A stretch of DNA of 64,000 nucleotides from Microbacterium marinum (GCF_014204835.1 NZ_JACHMD010000001.1:1364001-1428000), one strand, 5' to 3'. Counted from the stretch's first letter, positions 50,535-60,521 are shown. Notes: generated from the letters alone by a model not told the origin. Numbers and translations are program-made.

Positions 50535-50607
50535 CCGCGAGACAGCAGTGACAGCCCGAGACGTTGACATTCGGCCGCTGTCTCGGGCTGTGCCTGCTGT
50601 CTCGCGG
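50535..50607. repeat. Palindromic repeat element, copy 1
   Basis: Arms of 28 bp: CCGCGAGACAGCAG (50535-50548) and CAGCCCGAGAC (50552-50562) pair with GTCTCGGGCTG (50580-50590) and CTGCTGTCTCGCGG (50594-50607), with a 17-bp loop and one 3-bp mismatch. A second copy lies inside hutI at 55134-55209. Confidence 0.85.
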
Positions 50608-50618
50608 TCAGCGGGTCG

Positions 50619-50756
50619 TCAGCGGTGGATCAGGTCGCGCCAGTTGTCGGGGACGCGGCCGGCGGGACCGGGGGAGGGCTGGTCGTCCGGGCGGCTCGTC
50701 GGCTCGGCGAGCTCCGGGCCGTCGAAGGTCGTCTCGTCGACGGAGTCCCAGTACCA
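50619..50756 (-). pseudogene. C-terminal fragment of an unknown gene
   Basis: About 45 residues in one frame (WYWDSVDETTFDGPELAEPT, ending VPDNWRDLIHR) have the look of a real, Pro-rich protein C-terminus but have no start. The frame stops being meaningful at 50757, where another fragment begins on the opposite strand. Confidence 0.45.
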
Positions 50757-50758
50757 CC

Positions 50759-50881
50759 GGCATCGCCTACGGCGACCGCCGCCCCGAGTGGCTCACCGCC
50801 GGCGGCACCCGCATCGAACGGCGCGCCGTGTCGGCCGGTGACGCCCGCGTCCTCGTCCAGCCCCGCTTCGTGGTGCGCTGA
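50759..50881 (+). pseudogene. C-terminal fragment of an unknown enzyme
   Basis: GIAYGDRRPEWLTAGGTRIE, RRAVSAGDARVLVQPRFVVR and stop: a 40-residue end with no start codon or N-terminal part. It abuts the fragment on the opposite strand at about 50757, as if a deletion joined two gene ends. Confidence 0.4.
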
Positions 50882-50896
50882 TCACCGCCGGTCCCG

Positions 50897-51715
50897 TCAG
50901 CGGCCGCCGATCCGCCGGGCGAGGTCGGCTGCGGCGGACGCCGCCAGGGCGCTCAGCGTTTCGATCCGGGCGGATGCCGCGTCATCGCCGCTCCGAGTGG
51001 GCTCTGCGCCCCCCGCGTCGCCCTGCCACGTGACCGCGACGGCGGCGGCCGGCCATCCCGCGTGGTCGCGCACGACGACCGCCACGGAGCGGAAGCCGGC
51101 GGTCACCTCGCCGTCCTCGGTCGCGACGCCCGTGCGCCGGGTCTCGCGCAGCAGCTCGCGCAGCTCGCTCGGGCGCCCCGGGCCGCGACCCGTGCGAGCG
51201 GTGAAAGCCGCGGCATCCGGATACAGGGCTCGCACCTGCTCGCGGGGGAGCGCCGCGAGCATCGCGCGGCCCGTGGCGGTGAGGTGGGCCGGCAGTCGGA
51301 CGCCGACGTCGGTGACGAGCGCCGGCCGCCGCGGCGCACGCTCCTCGACGATGTACATGACGTCGCGGCCCGTCATCACCGCGAGGTGCGCGCTCTCGCC
51401 GGCGCGGTCGGCGAGCTGCGCCACGATCGGGCGGCCGAGACGCGCGAGCGGCTGCTGTCGCGCGTAGCCGCCGGCGAGCTCGAACGCGGCGGTCCCCAGG
51501 CCCCAACGGCGGTCGGACTCCAGGTGGACGACGAAGCCGTGCGCGGCCATCGCCGCCAGCAGGTGGTAGACGGTCGACCGGGGGATCGACAGCTGCGTGG
51601 CGACGGTCTGCGCGGCGACGGGTCCGCGCTGGTGCGCGAGGAACCGGAGGATCCGCAGCGTCTGATCGGCGGCGGGCACCTGTGGTCGGGCCGGGTCGGC
51701 GGTCGCCGCGTGCAT
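50897..51715 (-). CDS. IclR-family regulator, likely of histidine utilisation
   Basis: 272 residues. Winged helix QTLRILRFLAHQRGPVAAQT and LSIPRSTVYHLLAAMAAHGF, then the GAF-like effector domain (LADRAGESAHLAVMTGRDVM, YIVEERAPRRPALVTDVGVR). Divergent from hutH with about 70 bp between. IclR proteins often regulate adjacent degradation genes, and urocanate is the usual inducer of hut genes; both points are inference here. A GTG at 51730 is an alternative start. Confidence 0.83.
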   Translation of the reverse strand: MHAATADPARPQVPAADQTLRILRFLAHQRGPVAAQTVATQLSIPRSTVYHLLAAMAAHGFVVHLESDRRWGLGTAAFELAGGYARQQPLARLGRPIVAQLADRAGESAHLAVMTGRDVMYIVEERAPRRPALVTDVGVRLPAHLTATGRAMLAALPREQVRALYPDAAAFTARTGRGPGRPSELRELLRETRRTGVATEDGEVTAGFRSVAVVVRDHAGWPAAAVAVTWQGDAGGAEPTRSGDDAASARIETLSALAASAAADLARRIGGR

Positions 51716-51788
51716 TTCGTCTGGGATCACAGACAAAGGATGCCACGACCCCGTCGCGCCGGCCTCGCGTGAGCGGTGGAATCGGACC

Positions 51789-53339
51789 ATGCCCTCCGCT
51801 CCCGTCGTCCTCGGTGACACCCCGCTCACGCCTGACCAGGTCGTCGCCGTCGCGCGCCACGACGCTCCCGTCGAGGTGTCGCCCGCCGCGTTCGCCCGCG
51901 TCGCCGAGACCCGTGCCCTCATCGAGCGCCTCGCCGACGACCCGCAGCCGCACTACGGCATCTCCACGGGGTTCGGCGCCCTCGCCACGACGTTCATCGC
52001 CCCCGATCGCCGCCGCCAGCTGCAGGCGAGCCTCATCCGCTCCCACGCCGCCGGGACCGGTCCCGAGGTCGAGCGGGAGGTCGTCCGCGCGCTGCAGCTC
52101 CTGCGTCTGCAGACGCTCGCGACCGGCCGCACCGGCGTCCGACCCGTCGTCGCCGAGACGTACGCCGCCATGCTCAACGCCGGCATCACCCCGGTCGTCC
52201 ACGAGTACGGCTCGCTCGGCTGCTCCGGCGACCTCGCGCCGCTGTCGCACATCGCGCTCGCCGCGCTCGGCGAGGGACCGGTCCGGACGGCGGACGGCAC
52301 GCGGACGGATGCCGCGGAGGCGCTGGCGACAGCCGGCATCCGTCCCCTCGTCCTCGAAGAGAAGGAGGGTCTCGCCCTCATCAACGGCACCGACGGCATG
52401 CTCGGGATGCTCTCGCTCGCCCTCGCCGACCTCGACACCCTGCTGGCGACCGCCGACCTCGCCGCCGCGCTCTCGGTGGAGAGCCAGCTCGGCACCGACG
52501 CGGTGTTCGCCGCCGACCTGATGGCACTCCGCCCTCAGTCGGGACAGGCCGCCTCGGCCGCAAACCTCCGCCGCGCGCTCGCCGATTCGCCGATCGTCGC
52601 GAGCCACCGCGACCCCGCCGTCTGCACACGCGTGCAGGACGCGTACTCGCTCCGCTGCTCGCCGCAGGTGCACGGCGCCGCCCGCGACACCCTCGAGCAC
52701 GCGCGCACGATCGCCGAGCGCGAACTCGCCTCGGCGGTCGACAACCCCGTCGTGACCCCCGACGGCCGGGTCGAGTCCAACGGCAACTTCCACGGCGCTC
52801 CCGTCGCGTACGTGCTGGACTTCCTCGCGATCGCCGTGGCCGACGCGGCATCCATCTCCGAGCGACGCACTGATCGTGCGCTCGACCGCACCCGAAGCAA
52901 CGGGCTGCCGCCGTTCCTCGCCGACGAGGTCGGCGTCGACAGCGGCCTCATGATCGCTCAGTACGCCGCGGCCGGGATCGTGTCGGAGCTGAAGCGCCTC
53001 GCGGTACCGGCATCCGTCGACTCGATCCCCTCCTCGGCGATGCAGGAGGACCACGTCTCGATGGGCTGGGCGGCCGCCCGCAAGCTCCGCCGGGCCATCG
53101 ACGGCCTGGCCCGGGTCCTCGCGATCGAGGTGGTGACGGGATGCCGCGCCCTCGACCTGCGCGCCCCGCTGCAGCCCGCGCCGGTCACCGGCGCCGTGCG
53201 CGACCTCGTTCGCACGGTCGTCGACGGGCCCGGGCCCGACCGCTTCGTCGCGCCCGACCTCGAAGCCGTCATGCAGCTCGTCGTCTCGGGCGACATCGCC
53301 CGCGCCGCGTTCGGATCGTTCGAAGGAGAACACGTATGA
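51789..53339 (+). CDS. hutH: Histidine ammonia-lyase
   Basis: 516 residues. The electrophilic MIO cofactor forms from the tripeptide at 145-147, which reads Cys-Ser-Gly in [15 protein letters not shown]; most enzymes have Ala-Ser-Gly, but Cys is known in Streptomyces. [19 protein letters not shown] and [15 protein letters not shown] are further family motifs. It removes ammonia from L-histidine to give urocanate. Stop overlaps the hutU start (ATGA). Confidence 0.93.
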   Translation: MPSAPVVLGDTPLTPDQVVAVARHDAPVEVSPAAFARVAETRALIERLADDPQPHYGISTGFGALATTFIAPDRRRQLQASLIRSHAAGTGPEVEREVVRALQLLRLQTLATGRTGVRPVVAETYAAMLNAGITPVVHEYGSLGCSGDLAPLSHIALAALGEGPVRTADGTRTDAAEALATAGIRPLVLEEKEGLALINGTDGMLGMLSLALADLDTLLATADLAAALSVESQLGTDAVFAADLMALRPQSGQAASAANLRRALADSPIVASHRDPAVCTRVQDAYSLRCSPQVHGAARDTLEHARTIAERELASAVDNPVVTPDGRVESNGNFHGAPVAYVLDFLAIAVADAASISERRTDRALDRTRSNGLPPFLADEVGVDSGLMIAQYAAAGIVSELKRLAVPASVDSIPSSAMQEDHVSMGWAAARKLRRAIDGLARVLAIEVVTGCRALDLRAPLQPAPVTGAVRDLVRTVVDGPGPDRFVAPDLEAVMQLVVSGDIARAAFGSFEGEHV

Positions 53340-55000
53340 CCGACACGACCCCCACCCGCACGGTCCGCGCCGACCGCGGTAACACCAGGACAGCGAAGAG
53401 CTGGGGTGCGGAGGCGGCCAAGCGGATGCTGATGAACAACCTCGACCCCGAGGTCGCCGAGCACCCCGAGGACCTCGTCGTCTACGGCGGCACCGGCAAG
53501 GCCGCCCGGTCGTGGGAGGCGTTCGACGCGATCGTCCGCACCCTCGACGAGCTCGAACCCGACGAGACGCTGCTCGTGCAGTCGGGGAAGCCGGTCGGGG
53601 TCTTCCGCACGCACGAGTGGGCGCCGCGCGTGCTGATCGCGAACTCCAACCTCGTCGGCGACTGGGCGACGTGGCCCGAGTTCCGCCGCCTCGAGCACCT
53701 CGGCCTCACGATGTACGGCCAGATGACGGCGGGGTCGTGGATCTACATCGGCACGCAGGGCATCCTGCAGGGCACGTACGAGACGTTCGCCGCCGTGGCC
53801 CGCTCGCTCGGACGCGAGTCGCTCGCCGGCACCCTCACCCTCACCGGCGGTGCGGGCGGCATGGGCGGCGCGCAGCCGCTCGCGGTCACGATGAACGGGG
53901 GAGCGGTCCTCGTCGTCGACGTCGACGAGTCGCGTCTGCGCCGTCGCGTGGAGCACGGCTACCTCGATGAACACACCGCCGACCTCGACGCGGCGATCGA
54001 GCGCGCTCTGGCGGCCAAGGCCGCCGGGCAGGCGCGGTCGATCGGGCTCGTCGGCAACGCGGCCGACGTCTTCCCGGAGCTCCTGCGCCGCGGCATCCCG
54101 GTCGACATCGTCACCGACCAGACGAGCGCGCACGACCCGCTTGCCTACCTGCCCTCGGGCGTCGCGTTCGACGACTGGAAGACCGAGGCCGCGGCCGACC
54201 CCGAGGGCTTCACGCAGCGGTCGCGGGCGTCGATGGCGCGGCACGTCGAGGCGATGGTCGGGTTCCAGGATGCCGGCGCCGCGGTCTTCGACTACGGCAA
54301 CTCGATCCGCCGAGAAGCCGAGCTGGGCGGCTACGACCGCGCGTTCGCGTTCCCGGGGTTCGTGCCGGCCTACATCCGTCCGCTGTTCGCGGAGGGCAAG
54401 GGCCCGTTCCGCTGGGTCGCGCTGTCGGGCGATCCCGAGGATATCGCGAAGACGGACCGCGCCGTCGCCGAGCTCTTCCCGGAGGACGCCGCGCTGCACC
54501 GGTGGCTCGAGAAGGCAGGCGAGAAGGTGCACTTCGAAGGGCTCCCGGCGCGCATCTGCTGGCTGGGGTACAAGGAGCGCCACCTCGCAGGCCTGAAGTT
54601 CAACGAGATGGTCGCGTCCGGCGAGCTGTCCGGGCCCATCGTCATCGGACGTGACCACCTGGATGCCGGCTCGGTCGCCAGCCCGTACCGCGAGACCGAA
54701 GCCATGGCCGACGGGTCGGACGCGATCGCCGACTGGCCGCTGCTGAACGCGCTGCTCAACACGGCGTCGGGCGCCTCGTGGGTCTCGATCCACCACGGCG
54801 GCGGCGTGGGCATCGGCCGGTCGATCCACGCCGGACAGGTGACGGTCGCCGACGGCACCCCGCTCGCGGCCGAGAAGCTCGCCCGCGTGCTCGTCAACGA
54901 CCCGGGAACCGGCGTCATGCGCCACGTCGACGCGGGCTACGACCGGGCGAAGGAGGTCGCCCGCGAGCGCGGCCTGACCATCCCCCTGCTGGACGCCTGA
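53336..55000 (+). CDS. hutU: Urocanate hydratase
   Basis: 554 residues, normal length for urocanase. [20 protein letters not shown] at the N-terminus, the NAD+ site [20 protein letters not shown], the conserved Cys in [15 protein letters not shown] and [17 protein letters not shown]. It hydrates urocanate to 4-imidazolone-5-propionate using tightly bound NAD+. GAAGGAGAA precedes the ATG. One base separates its stop from hutI. Confidence 0.95.
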   Translation: MTDTTPTRTVRADRGNTRTAKSWGAEAAKRMLMNNLDPEVAEHPEDLVVYGGTGKAARSWEAFDAIVRTLDELEPDETLLVQSGKPVGVFRTHEWAPRVLIANSNLVGDWATWPEFRRLEHLGLTMYGQMTAGSWIYIGTQGILQGTYETFAAVARSLGRESLAGTLTLTGGAGGMGGAQPLAVTMNGGAVLVVDVDESRLRRRVEHGYLDEHTADLDAAIERALAAKAAGQARSIGLVGNAADVFPELLRRGIPVDIVTDQTSAHDPLAYLPSGVAFDDWKTEAAADPEGFTQRSRASMARHVEAMVGFQDAGAAVFDYGNSIRREAELGGYDRAFAFPGFVPAYIRPLFAEGKGPFRWVALSGDPEDIAKTDRAVAELFPEDAALHRWLEKAGEKVHFEGLPARICWLGYKERHLAGLKFNEMVASGELSGPIVIGRDHLDAGSVASPYRETEAMADGSDAIADWPLLNALLNTASGASWVSIHHGGGVGIGRSIHAGQVTVADGTPLAAEKLARVLVNDPGTGVMRHVDAGYDRAKEVARERGLTIPLLDA

Positions 55001-55001
55001 G

Positions 55002-56231
55002 ATGGTGACCCTCCTCACCGGCATCGCCGAACTGACGACCAACGCGGATGCCGCGGCTCCCACGGCGACCATCGCCGACGCCGCGCTGCTCATCGAGGAC
55101 GGCCGGGTCGCCTGGGTCGGCGCCGCCGCTGACGCCGAGACAGCAGTGGCGGCCCGAGACGGCGGTCGTCTGTCGACGTTTGGGGCTGTGACTGCTGTCT
55201 CGCGGTCAGAGCACCTCGAGGTCGTCGACGTGGGCGGCCGCGCGGTGATCCCGGGGTTCGTCGACAGCCACACGCACCTCGTGTTCGGGGGCGACCGGGC
55301 CGACGAGTTCGAAGCGCGCATGACCGGCACGCCGTATGCCGCCGGCGGCATCCGACGCACCGTCGCCGCCACGCGCGCGGCCGACGAGGACGTGCTCCGG
55401 TCGCGGCTCGCGGGATTCGTGTCCGAACTGCACGGCCAGGGCACGACGACCTTCGAGATCAAGACGGGCTACGACCTGACGGTGGCAGGCGAGGCGCGAC
55501 TCGCGCGCCTGGCGGCGGAGGTCACCGAGGAGGTCACCTATCTGGGCGCCCACGTGGTGCCGGAGGGCGCCGGGCGCGACGACTACGTCGACCTGGTCTG
55601 CGGCCCCATGCTCGAGGCCGCACGCCCGCACGTCCGCTGGATCGATGTCTTCTGCGAGAGCGGCGCCTTCACCGCGGCCGAGAGCGAACGGATCCTCCGC
55701 GCGGGCGCGGCGGCGGGGCTCGGCGTGCGCGTGCACGGCAATCAGCTCGGCACCGGTCCGGGCGTCGAGCTGGCGGTGCGACTCGGCGCGGCATCCGTCG
55801 ACCACTGCACCTATCTGACGGATGCCGATGTCGCGGCGCTCGCGGCCGGTGACACCGTCGCGACTCTCCTGCCCGGCGTCGAGTTCTCGACGCGGCAGCC
55901 CTATCCGAACGCCCGCCGCCTGCTCGACGCCGGCGTGACGGTGGCGCTGGCCAGCGACTGCAATCCCGGATCGAGCTTCACCAGCTCGATGCCGCTCATG
56001 ATCGCGCTCGCGGTGCGCGAGATGGGGATGACGGTCGGCGAGGCGGTGTGGGCGGCGACGGCGGGCGGCGCGCGGGCCCTGCGCCGCACCGACGTCGGCC
56101 AGCTCGCGCCGAGCGCGCGCGCCGACCTCGTGGTGCTCGACGCCCCGTCGCGGCGGCACCTCGCGTACCGTCCCGGCGTTCCGCTCGTGCACCGGGTCTA
56201 CCGCGGCGGCGAGGTCATCGCGGCACGGTGA
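55002..56231 (+). CDS. hutI: Imidazolonepropionase carrying an in-frame repeat insertion
   Basis: 409 residues. Metal site [20 protein letters not shown] (~88-95), substrate loop [23 protein letters not shown], and a second metal His/Asp pair ([19 protein letters not shown]). The enzyme opens imidazolonepropionate to N-formiminoglutamate. Residues ~45-70 ([16 protein letters not shown] and [10 protein letters not shown]) match no family element and are encoded by a palindromic repeat inserted between [10 protein letters not shown] and [10 protein letters not shown]. The insert lies before the metal motif in the small beta domain, so activity may be retained. Confidence 0.92.
   Translation: MVTLLTGIAELTTNADAAAPTATIADAALLIEDGRVAWVGAAADAETAVAARDGGRLSTFGAVTAVSRSEHLEVVDVGGRAVIPGFVDSHTHLVFGGDRADEFEARMTGTPYAAGGIRRTVAATRAADEDVLRSRLAGFVSELHGQGTTTFEIKTGYDLTVAGEARLARLAAEVTEEVTYLGAHVVPEGAGRDDYVDLVCGPMLEAARPHVRWIDVFCESGAFTAAESERILRAGAAAGLGVRVHGNQLGTGPGVELAVRLGAASVDHCTYLTDADVAALAAGDTVATLLPGVEFSTRQPYPNARRLLDAGVTVALASDCNPGSSFTSSMPLMIALAVREMGMTVGEAVWAATAGGARALRRTDVGQLAPSARADLVVLDAPSRRHLAYRPGVPLVHRVYRGGEVIAAR
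55134..55209. repeat. Palindromic repeat element, copy 2 (inside hutI)
   Basis: CGAGACAGCAGT (55136-55147) pairs perfectly with ACTGCTGTCTCG (55191-55202). The right end GGGCTGTGACTGCTGTCTCG, continuing CGGTCAG, matches copy 1 with one mismatch, and the left part GAGACAGCAGTG matches exactly. The element keeps the hutI frame open. Confidence 0.85.
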
Positions 56232-56237
56232 ACCGTC

Positions 56238-56711
56238 TCAGTCGCGTGGGGTGTCGATACTCCACCGGGCGGGTTCGAGCGCGGTCGCGACGTCCCAGTC
56301 GTCGGTGTCCCAGACGAAACGCGCGACGGCGCACGTCGGCATCGCGCCGATGCCGCCACCCGACAGGCGATCGGCGAGCACCGTCATGCCGGGGTCGTGC
56401 GCGACGACCATGACACGGGGGAGCGCCGTGGCCGCCGCGGCGGCCAGGAGCTTCGCCCCCGGCGCACCGTAGAGCTCGGCGTCGAGGACGAGCGGCGCCG
56501 ACAGCGCACTCGCGAAGGCCTCCGCCGTCGTGCGTGCCCGGACGGCCGTCGAGGAGAGGATCCGCTCGGGTCGGAAGCCGCTGTCCGCCAGACGGCGCGC
56601 CATCTCGGGGGCGTCTGTTCGCCCGCGAGCGTTGAGGGGTCGTTCGTGGTCGTCCAGTCCTGCCGAGCCCCAGTCGCTCTTCGCGTGCCGCGCGATCACG
56701 AGCTCGATCAT
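56238..56711 (-). CDS. SixA-like histidine phosphatase
   Basis: 157 residues. The RHG-type catalytic motif reads ARHAKSDW near residues 7-14, with AHDPGM carrying the second His and LSSTAVRARTTAEAF the substrate loop. SixA-family enzymes dephosphorylate phosphohistidine proteins. Convergent with hutI, and its ATG overlaps the stop of hutG by four bases (ATGA), so it is expressed with hutG. Confidence 0.85.
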   Translation of the reverse strand: MIELVIARHAKSDWGSAGLDDHERPLNARGRTDAPEMARRLADSGFRPERILSSTAVRARTTAEAFASALSAPLVLDAELYGAPGAKLLAAAAATALPRVMVVAHDPGMTVLADRLSGGGIGAMPTCAVARFVWDTDDWDVATALEPARWSIDTPRD

Positions 56712-57679
56712 GCGATCGCCCGCCCCGCGAGAAGCTCGAGGACGCACAGCGCCGCGAGTCGCACCGTCCGACCGTCCGCCGCGTCTGCCGTGGCGTCGAC
56801 CTCCACGATGTCTGCGCTGCGGACGCGAGGATCGGATGCCGCGCCGCGCACGAGGGCGCGCAGCTCCCACGCCTGCAGCCCGCCCGGCACCGAAGCCGGG
56901 CAGCCCGGCGCGACGGCGCGGTCGCAGACGTCCACGTCGATGTCGAGGTGCACCGGCCCCGCCGCCCCCGCGATGTCGAGGGCCTGGATCATGACGTCGT
57001 CGGCGCCGCGACGTCGGACGTCGTCGAGGGTGATCACGGTGATGCCGAGGTCGGCTGCGCGCCGCGCGTAGGCGATCGAGTTCGCGAAGTCCGCGATGCC
57101 GATCTGGACGATCCGCGCGGGGTCGAGGCCGTCCTCGATCAGGCGTCGGACGGGCGACCCGTTCGACTCGCCGTCGCGAAGGTCGAAATGGGCGTCGAGG
57201 GTGATCATTCCGGTCGCTCCCGCCCCCTGCGCGGTGGCGTAGGTCACGGAGTTGTCGCCGCCGAGCGCGATCAGCAGACCGGTGTCGGCGACGAGCTCAC
57301 GCACCCGCGTGCGGACGCGCTCCTCGCCCTCGCGGCCATCGGGCTCCGAGACGTCGCCGGCGTCGGCGATCCGGAGCGCGGTCTGCACGTCGACCGGGGT
57401 CGGGCCGAGCACCGCGCCGCTGAAGCGGCGGAGCGCGTCGCGGACGGCGGCGGGGGTGGCGTGCGCCCCGGTCGGGGAGAGGGAGGTGCGGTGCGCGGGC
57501 AGTCCGACCAGGACTGCGTCGGTCGGGCCCGTGGGCGCCGGCCACCCGCCGGCGCGCGGCCAGAGCTGATCCTCGTGCAGGGGCTGATCCTCGTGCAGGG
57601 GCTGATCCTCGTGCAGGGGCCGGTCCTCGTGTGCGCTCGAGGAGGCATCGTCGGGGGAGATACTCACAGGTAGACCCAC
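56708..57679 (-). CDS. hutG: Formimidoylglutamase (arginase/agmatinase family)
   Basis: 323 residues. Manganese ligands are visible in [24 protein letters not shown] and [16 protein letters not shown], the ureohydrolase set. Genetic context points to HutG, which converts formiminoglutamate to glutamate and formamide. The N-terminal ~40 residues contain four near-identical copies of LHEDQP from an 18-bp tandem repeat and look disordered. The GTG at 57679 follows AAGGAAG; a GTG at 57667 is an alternative. Confidence 0.88.
   Translation of the reverse strand: MGLPVSISPDDASSSAHEDRPLHEDQPLHEDQPLHEDQLWPRAGGWPAPTGPTDAVLVGLPAHRTSLSPTGAHATPAAVRDALRRFSGAVLGPTPVDVQTALRIADAGDVSEPDGREGEERVRTRVRELVADTGLLIALGGDNSVTYATAQGAGATGMITLDAHFDLRDGESNGSPVRRLIEDGLDPARIVQIGIADFANSIAYARRAADLGITVITLDDVRRRGADDVMIQALDIAGAAGPVHLDIDVDVCDRAVAPGCPASVPGGLQAWELRALVRGAASDPRVRSADIVEVDATADAADGRTVRLAALCVLELLAGRAIA
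57565..57632. repeat. 18-bp tandem repeat in hutG
   Basis: GCTGATCCTCGTGCAGGG occurs three times head to tail (57565, 57583, 57601), followed by a diverged copy. On the minus strand it codes for HEDQPL units. In-frame copy number change would lengthen or shorten the protein N-terminus. Confidence 0.9.
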
Positions 57680-58005
57680 GCTTCCTTTCCGTCGGAGAGC
57701 CGCACGCGCGTGCGGCGGAAGGTCGCGAGCTGGACCTCGTCCGCGGCCTCCAGCTCGAAAAGGCTCAGGTGCAGGACTTCACCGACGACCTTGTCCCGGG
57801 CGTGGCCGGTGCGTCGGAGGACGGTCTGGACGGTGGCTCCCTCGCGGTCGCCGAAGCGCTCGTCGGCGATGCCGACCACATCGGTCGTGTATCCCGCCAG
57901 GAGCGCCGGAGTGGCCGCCGCGCGCCTACCGAAGGTGTCGAGCTGGAGGTCGGGCCTGCGCAGCGCACCATAGACGAAGAGCAGTTCGTCGCGGTCCGCG
58001 GTCAT
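57664..58005 (-). CDS. AIG2-like gamma-glutamylcyclotransferase family protein
   Basis: 113 residues. LLFVYGALRRPDLQLDTFGR gives the YGxLxxP-like GGCT signature, with a catalytic-Glu candidate in VVGEVLHLSLFELEAADEVQ. Small GGCT/AIG2 proteins cyclise gamma-glutamyl amines or are of unknown role. It overlaps the start of hutG by 16 bases on the same strand. Confidence 0.8.
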   Translation of the reverse strand: MTADRDELLFVYGALRRPDLQLDTFGRRAAATPALLAGYTTDVVGIADERFGDREGATVQTVLRRTGHARDKVVGEVLHLSLFELEAADEVQLATFRRTRVRLSDGKEAWVYL

Positions 58006-58018
58006 GGCGCCAGGGTAG

Positions 58019-59290
58019 TCAGCGCAGCAGGGCGTGCGCGACGGTGTAGATGACGAGTCCGGCGAGGGCGCCGACGACGGTGCCGTTCAATCGGATGTAC
58101 TGCAGGTCGCGCCCCACCATGAGCTCGATCTTCTGGCTGGTCTCGTCCGCATCCCAGCGCTCGACGGTGTCGGTGATGATCGACGCGATGTCGTGCCGGT
58201 ACCGGTCGACGAGGAACACCGCGGCATCCGCGATGCGCGCATCGACGCGCTGCTGGAGGGCGGTGTCGGTGGCCAGGCGCGCGCCGAGGTCGTCGAGGGC
58301 GGCCGTGATCCGGCGGCGCAGACCGCTCTGCGGGTCGTCGAGCGCCCGCAGGAGACCGGCCTTCGCGGTGTTCCAGGCGTCGGCGGCGAGCGCACGCACC
58401 CGTGGGCTGTCGAACACGGCGCTCTTCGCGCCCTCGAGCCGGTCGATCGTGTCGGCGTCGTGCTGCAGGTTGTCGGCGAGCCGCTCGAGGTATTGATCCA
58501 GGGCGCGGCGGGCGGGGTGGTCGGCATCCCGCTGCACCGCGGCGACGAACTTCGAGGCCTCGTGGTACACGGTGTCGTCGACCAGGCGCATCGCGACGGA
58601 CGGCACCCACGACGGCAGACGTCGCGAGACCAGTCCGTCGAACGCCTCGCGATTGGCGTCGAGCCAGCGGGCGATGCTGTCCACTCCCAGGTCCACGGCG
58701 CCTCGGTGCGCGTCGGCGTCGACGACGCGGGCGAGCCAGCCGCCGAGCGACGGTCCCCACGACGGGCTGAGCAGGTGCTCGTGCGCGAGGTCGCTGATGA
58801 GGTCCTGCACCTCGTCGTCGCTGAGAGCGGTCAGGATGCCCGACGCCATCGTCGACGCCTCCGCCGACACGGTCTCGGCGTGCTCCGGATCCTGCAGCCA
58901 TTCGCCGGCGGTGCGGGCGATCGCCGTCGAGTCGAGCTTCTGACGGACGACGGACGACTCGAGGAAGTTCGTCTCGACGAATTCGCCGAGGGTCCGGCCG
59001 ATCTCGTCCTTCCGGCGCGGGATGATCGCGGTGTGCGGGATGCGGATGCCCAGGGGATGCCGGAACAGCGCCGTCACCGCGAACCAGTCGGCCAGTGCTC
59101 CCACCATGCCGCCCTCTGCGGCGGCGCGCACGTATCCCAGCGCCGGCACGTCGTCTTCGAACAGGAAGGCGAAGACGAACACGATCGCCATGAACACGAG
59201 CGCGCCCAGGGCGACCGCCTTCATGGTGCGCAGGCCGCGGTATCGCTGCTGATCAGCGACGCTCAGCGAGCCGTAGGGGAGACGGGCCAT
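58019..59290 (-). CDS. DUF445 membrane protein
   Basis: 423 residues. One N-terminal helix (AVALGALVFMAIVFVFAFLF), the DUF445 motif RAAAEGGMVGALADWFAVTA, LFRHPLGIRIPHTAIIP, then a long helical cytoplasmic or periplasmic part, and a C-terminal helix (LNGTVVGALAGLVIYTVAHA). The family is widespread in envelopes with no settled function. CAGGAT six bases before the ATG is a weak leaderless -10. Confidence 0.88.
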   Translation of the reverse strand: MARLPYGSLSVADQQRYRGLRTMKAVALGALVFMAIVFVFAFLFEDDVPALGYVRAAAEGGMVGALADWFAVTALFRHPLGIRIPHTAIIPRRKDEIGRTLGEFVETNFLESSVVRQKLDSTAIARTAGEWLQDPEHAETVSAEASTMASGILTALSDDEVQDLISDLAHEHLLSPSWGPSLGGWLARVVDADAHRGAVDLGVDSIARWLDANREAFDGLVSRRLPSWVPSVAMRLVDDTVYHEASKFVAAVQRDADHPARRALDQYLERLADNLQHDADTIDRLEGAKSAVFDSPRVRALAADAWNTAKAGLLRALDDPQSGLRRRITAALDDLGARLATDTALQQRVDARIADAAVFLVDRYRHDIASIITDTVERWDADETSQKIELMVGRDLQYIRLNGTVVGALAGLVIYTVAHALLR

Positions 59291-59350
59291 TCGGCCATCC
59301 TGCCATGCGGCTCGTGCGCGACCCGGGGACCGCGCGGTGTCGCGGGGCGA

Positions 59351-60508
59351 TCAGGGTTCCAGGGGGCCGAGCCACGCCGCGGCGACCGCGCTGTGCACCG
59401 ACTCGGGGTCGGAGGGGTGGAACATGCCGGCCAGGACGTCACGGTAGAGGCGGCTGAGCTCGTTGCGGGTGAAGTAGGAGGCCCCGCCCGAGACGAGCAT
59501 CGCCTCGTCGACCACCTGCTTCGCCATCGTCACGGCGCGGTGCTTGAGGGCGCTCAGTCGCGGGAACCACAGGGCGCCGTGATCGACGAGGTCGTCGACA
59601 TCGGCGGCGAGGCTCTCCACCAGCACCGGTAACGCGTCGTAGGCGATGGCCATGGCGGCGATCCGGTGGCGGATGTCGGGATCCTGGCTGTAGGTGCGTC
59701 CGCTCTTCTTCGAGGTGCGGGTCTTCGCCGCCTCGACGGCCAGGTCCAGGGCGCGACGGGCGACGCCCGTGTACACCGAGGCCAGCAGGATCTCGAACAC
59801 ACTGAAGATGCCGAACACGATCGCGTCCGGCTGCGGCCCGGGGGCCAAGCGCCGCACGACGCGGTCCGGCGACGCCACCGCGCCGTGCAGCTCGGTCGTC
59901 CGCGACTGCGTACCGCGCATGCCCAGCGTGTCCCAGTCGTCTCGCGTGATCACTTCCGGGCTCCGCGGCACGAACGCGTAGACCATCCGGGGATCGTCGG
60001 GGTCGCTCGCGTCGAGCCCGTGGAGACCGAGCTGGCTCCATACCGGACCGAGTGAGGTGAAGATCTTCGTCCCCGTGAACGCATAGGAGCCGTCGGGCCG
60101 CGGCGCGGCATCCGTGTCGCTGCCGAACAGCACCAGATCGTTGCCTGCTTCGCTGATGCCGAACGCGAAGATCTCGCCGGCGACGGCGCCTTCCTGGACG
60201 AACCGCAGAGAATCGTCGCCGCGGTCGGCGAGGACCTTCGCGACCCCGGTCCAGACGAGGTGCATGTTCACGGCGAGCGCCGTCGCTGGAGCGGCCGAGG
60301 CCAGACGCTGCTGCAGGGCGGCCGCGTCGGCGAGTCCCAGCCCGGCGCCGCCGAGCTCTGCCGGCACGAGGATCGAGAGGTAGCCGGCTGCCTGGAGTTC
60401 GGCGAGGTCGTGCTCGGGAAAGACGTTCTCGGCGTCCACGGATGCCGCGCGGTCACGGATGCGCGCGAGCAGATCATCGGGCAGGTGGACACTCGCGTCG
60501 ACGGCCAT
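59351..60508 (-). CDS. Acyl-CoA dehydrogenase family protein
   Basis: 385 residues. N-terminal all-helical domain (LVPAELGGAGLGLADAAALQ), FAFGISEAGNDLVLFGSDTD as substrate lid and GSYAFTGTKIFTSLGPVWSQ as FAD-contacting strand. The C-terminal four-helix bundle lacks an obvious catalytic Glu. Family relatives include nitroalkane oxidase-like and DszC-like enzymes; substrate unknown. Lies 13 bp downstream of the hydrolase gene and is likely co-transcribed with it. Confidence 0.82.
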   Translation of the reverse strand: MAVDASVHLPDDLLARIRDRAASVDAENVFPEHDLAELQAAGYLSILVPAELGGAGLGLADAAALQQRLASAAPATALAVNMHLVWTGVAKVLADRGDDSLRFVQEGAVAGEIFAFGISEAGNDLVLFGSDTDAAPRPDGSYAFTGTKIFTSLGPVWSQLGLHGLDASDPDDPRMVYAFVPRSPEVITRDDWDTLGMRGTQSRTTELHGAVASPDRVVRRLAPGPQPDAIVFGIFSVFEILLASVYTGVARRALDLAVEAAKTRTSKKSGRTYSQDPDIRHRIAAMAIAYDALPVLVESLAADVDDLVDHGALWFPRLSALKHRAVTMAKQVVDEAMLVSGGASYFTRNELSRLYRDVLAGMFHPSDPESVHSAVAAAWLGPLEP

Positions 60509-60521
60509 GACCCCGATCCTC

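Noticed and set aside
57565..57632. CRISPR-like or minisatellite array in non-coding DNA
   Set aside because: The repeats are contiguous, without spacers, and lie in frame within hutG.
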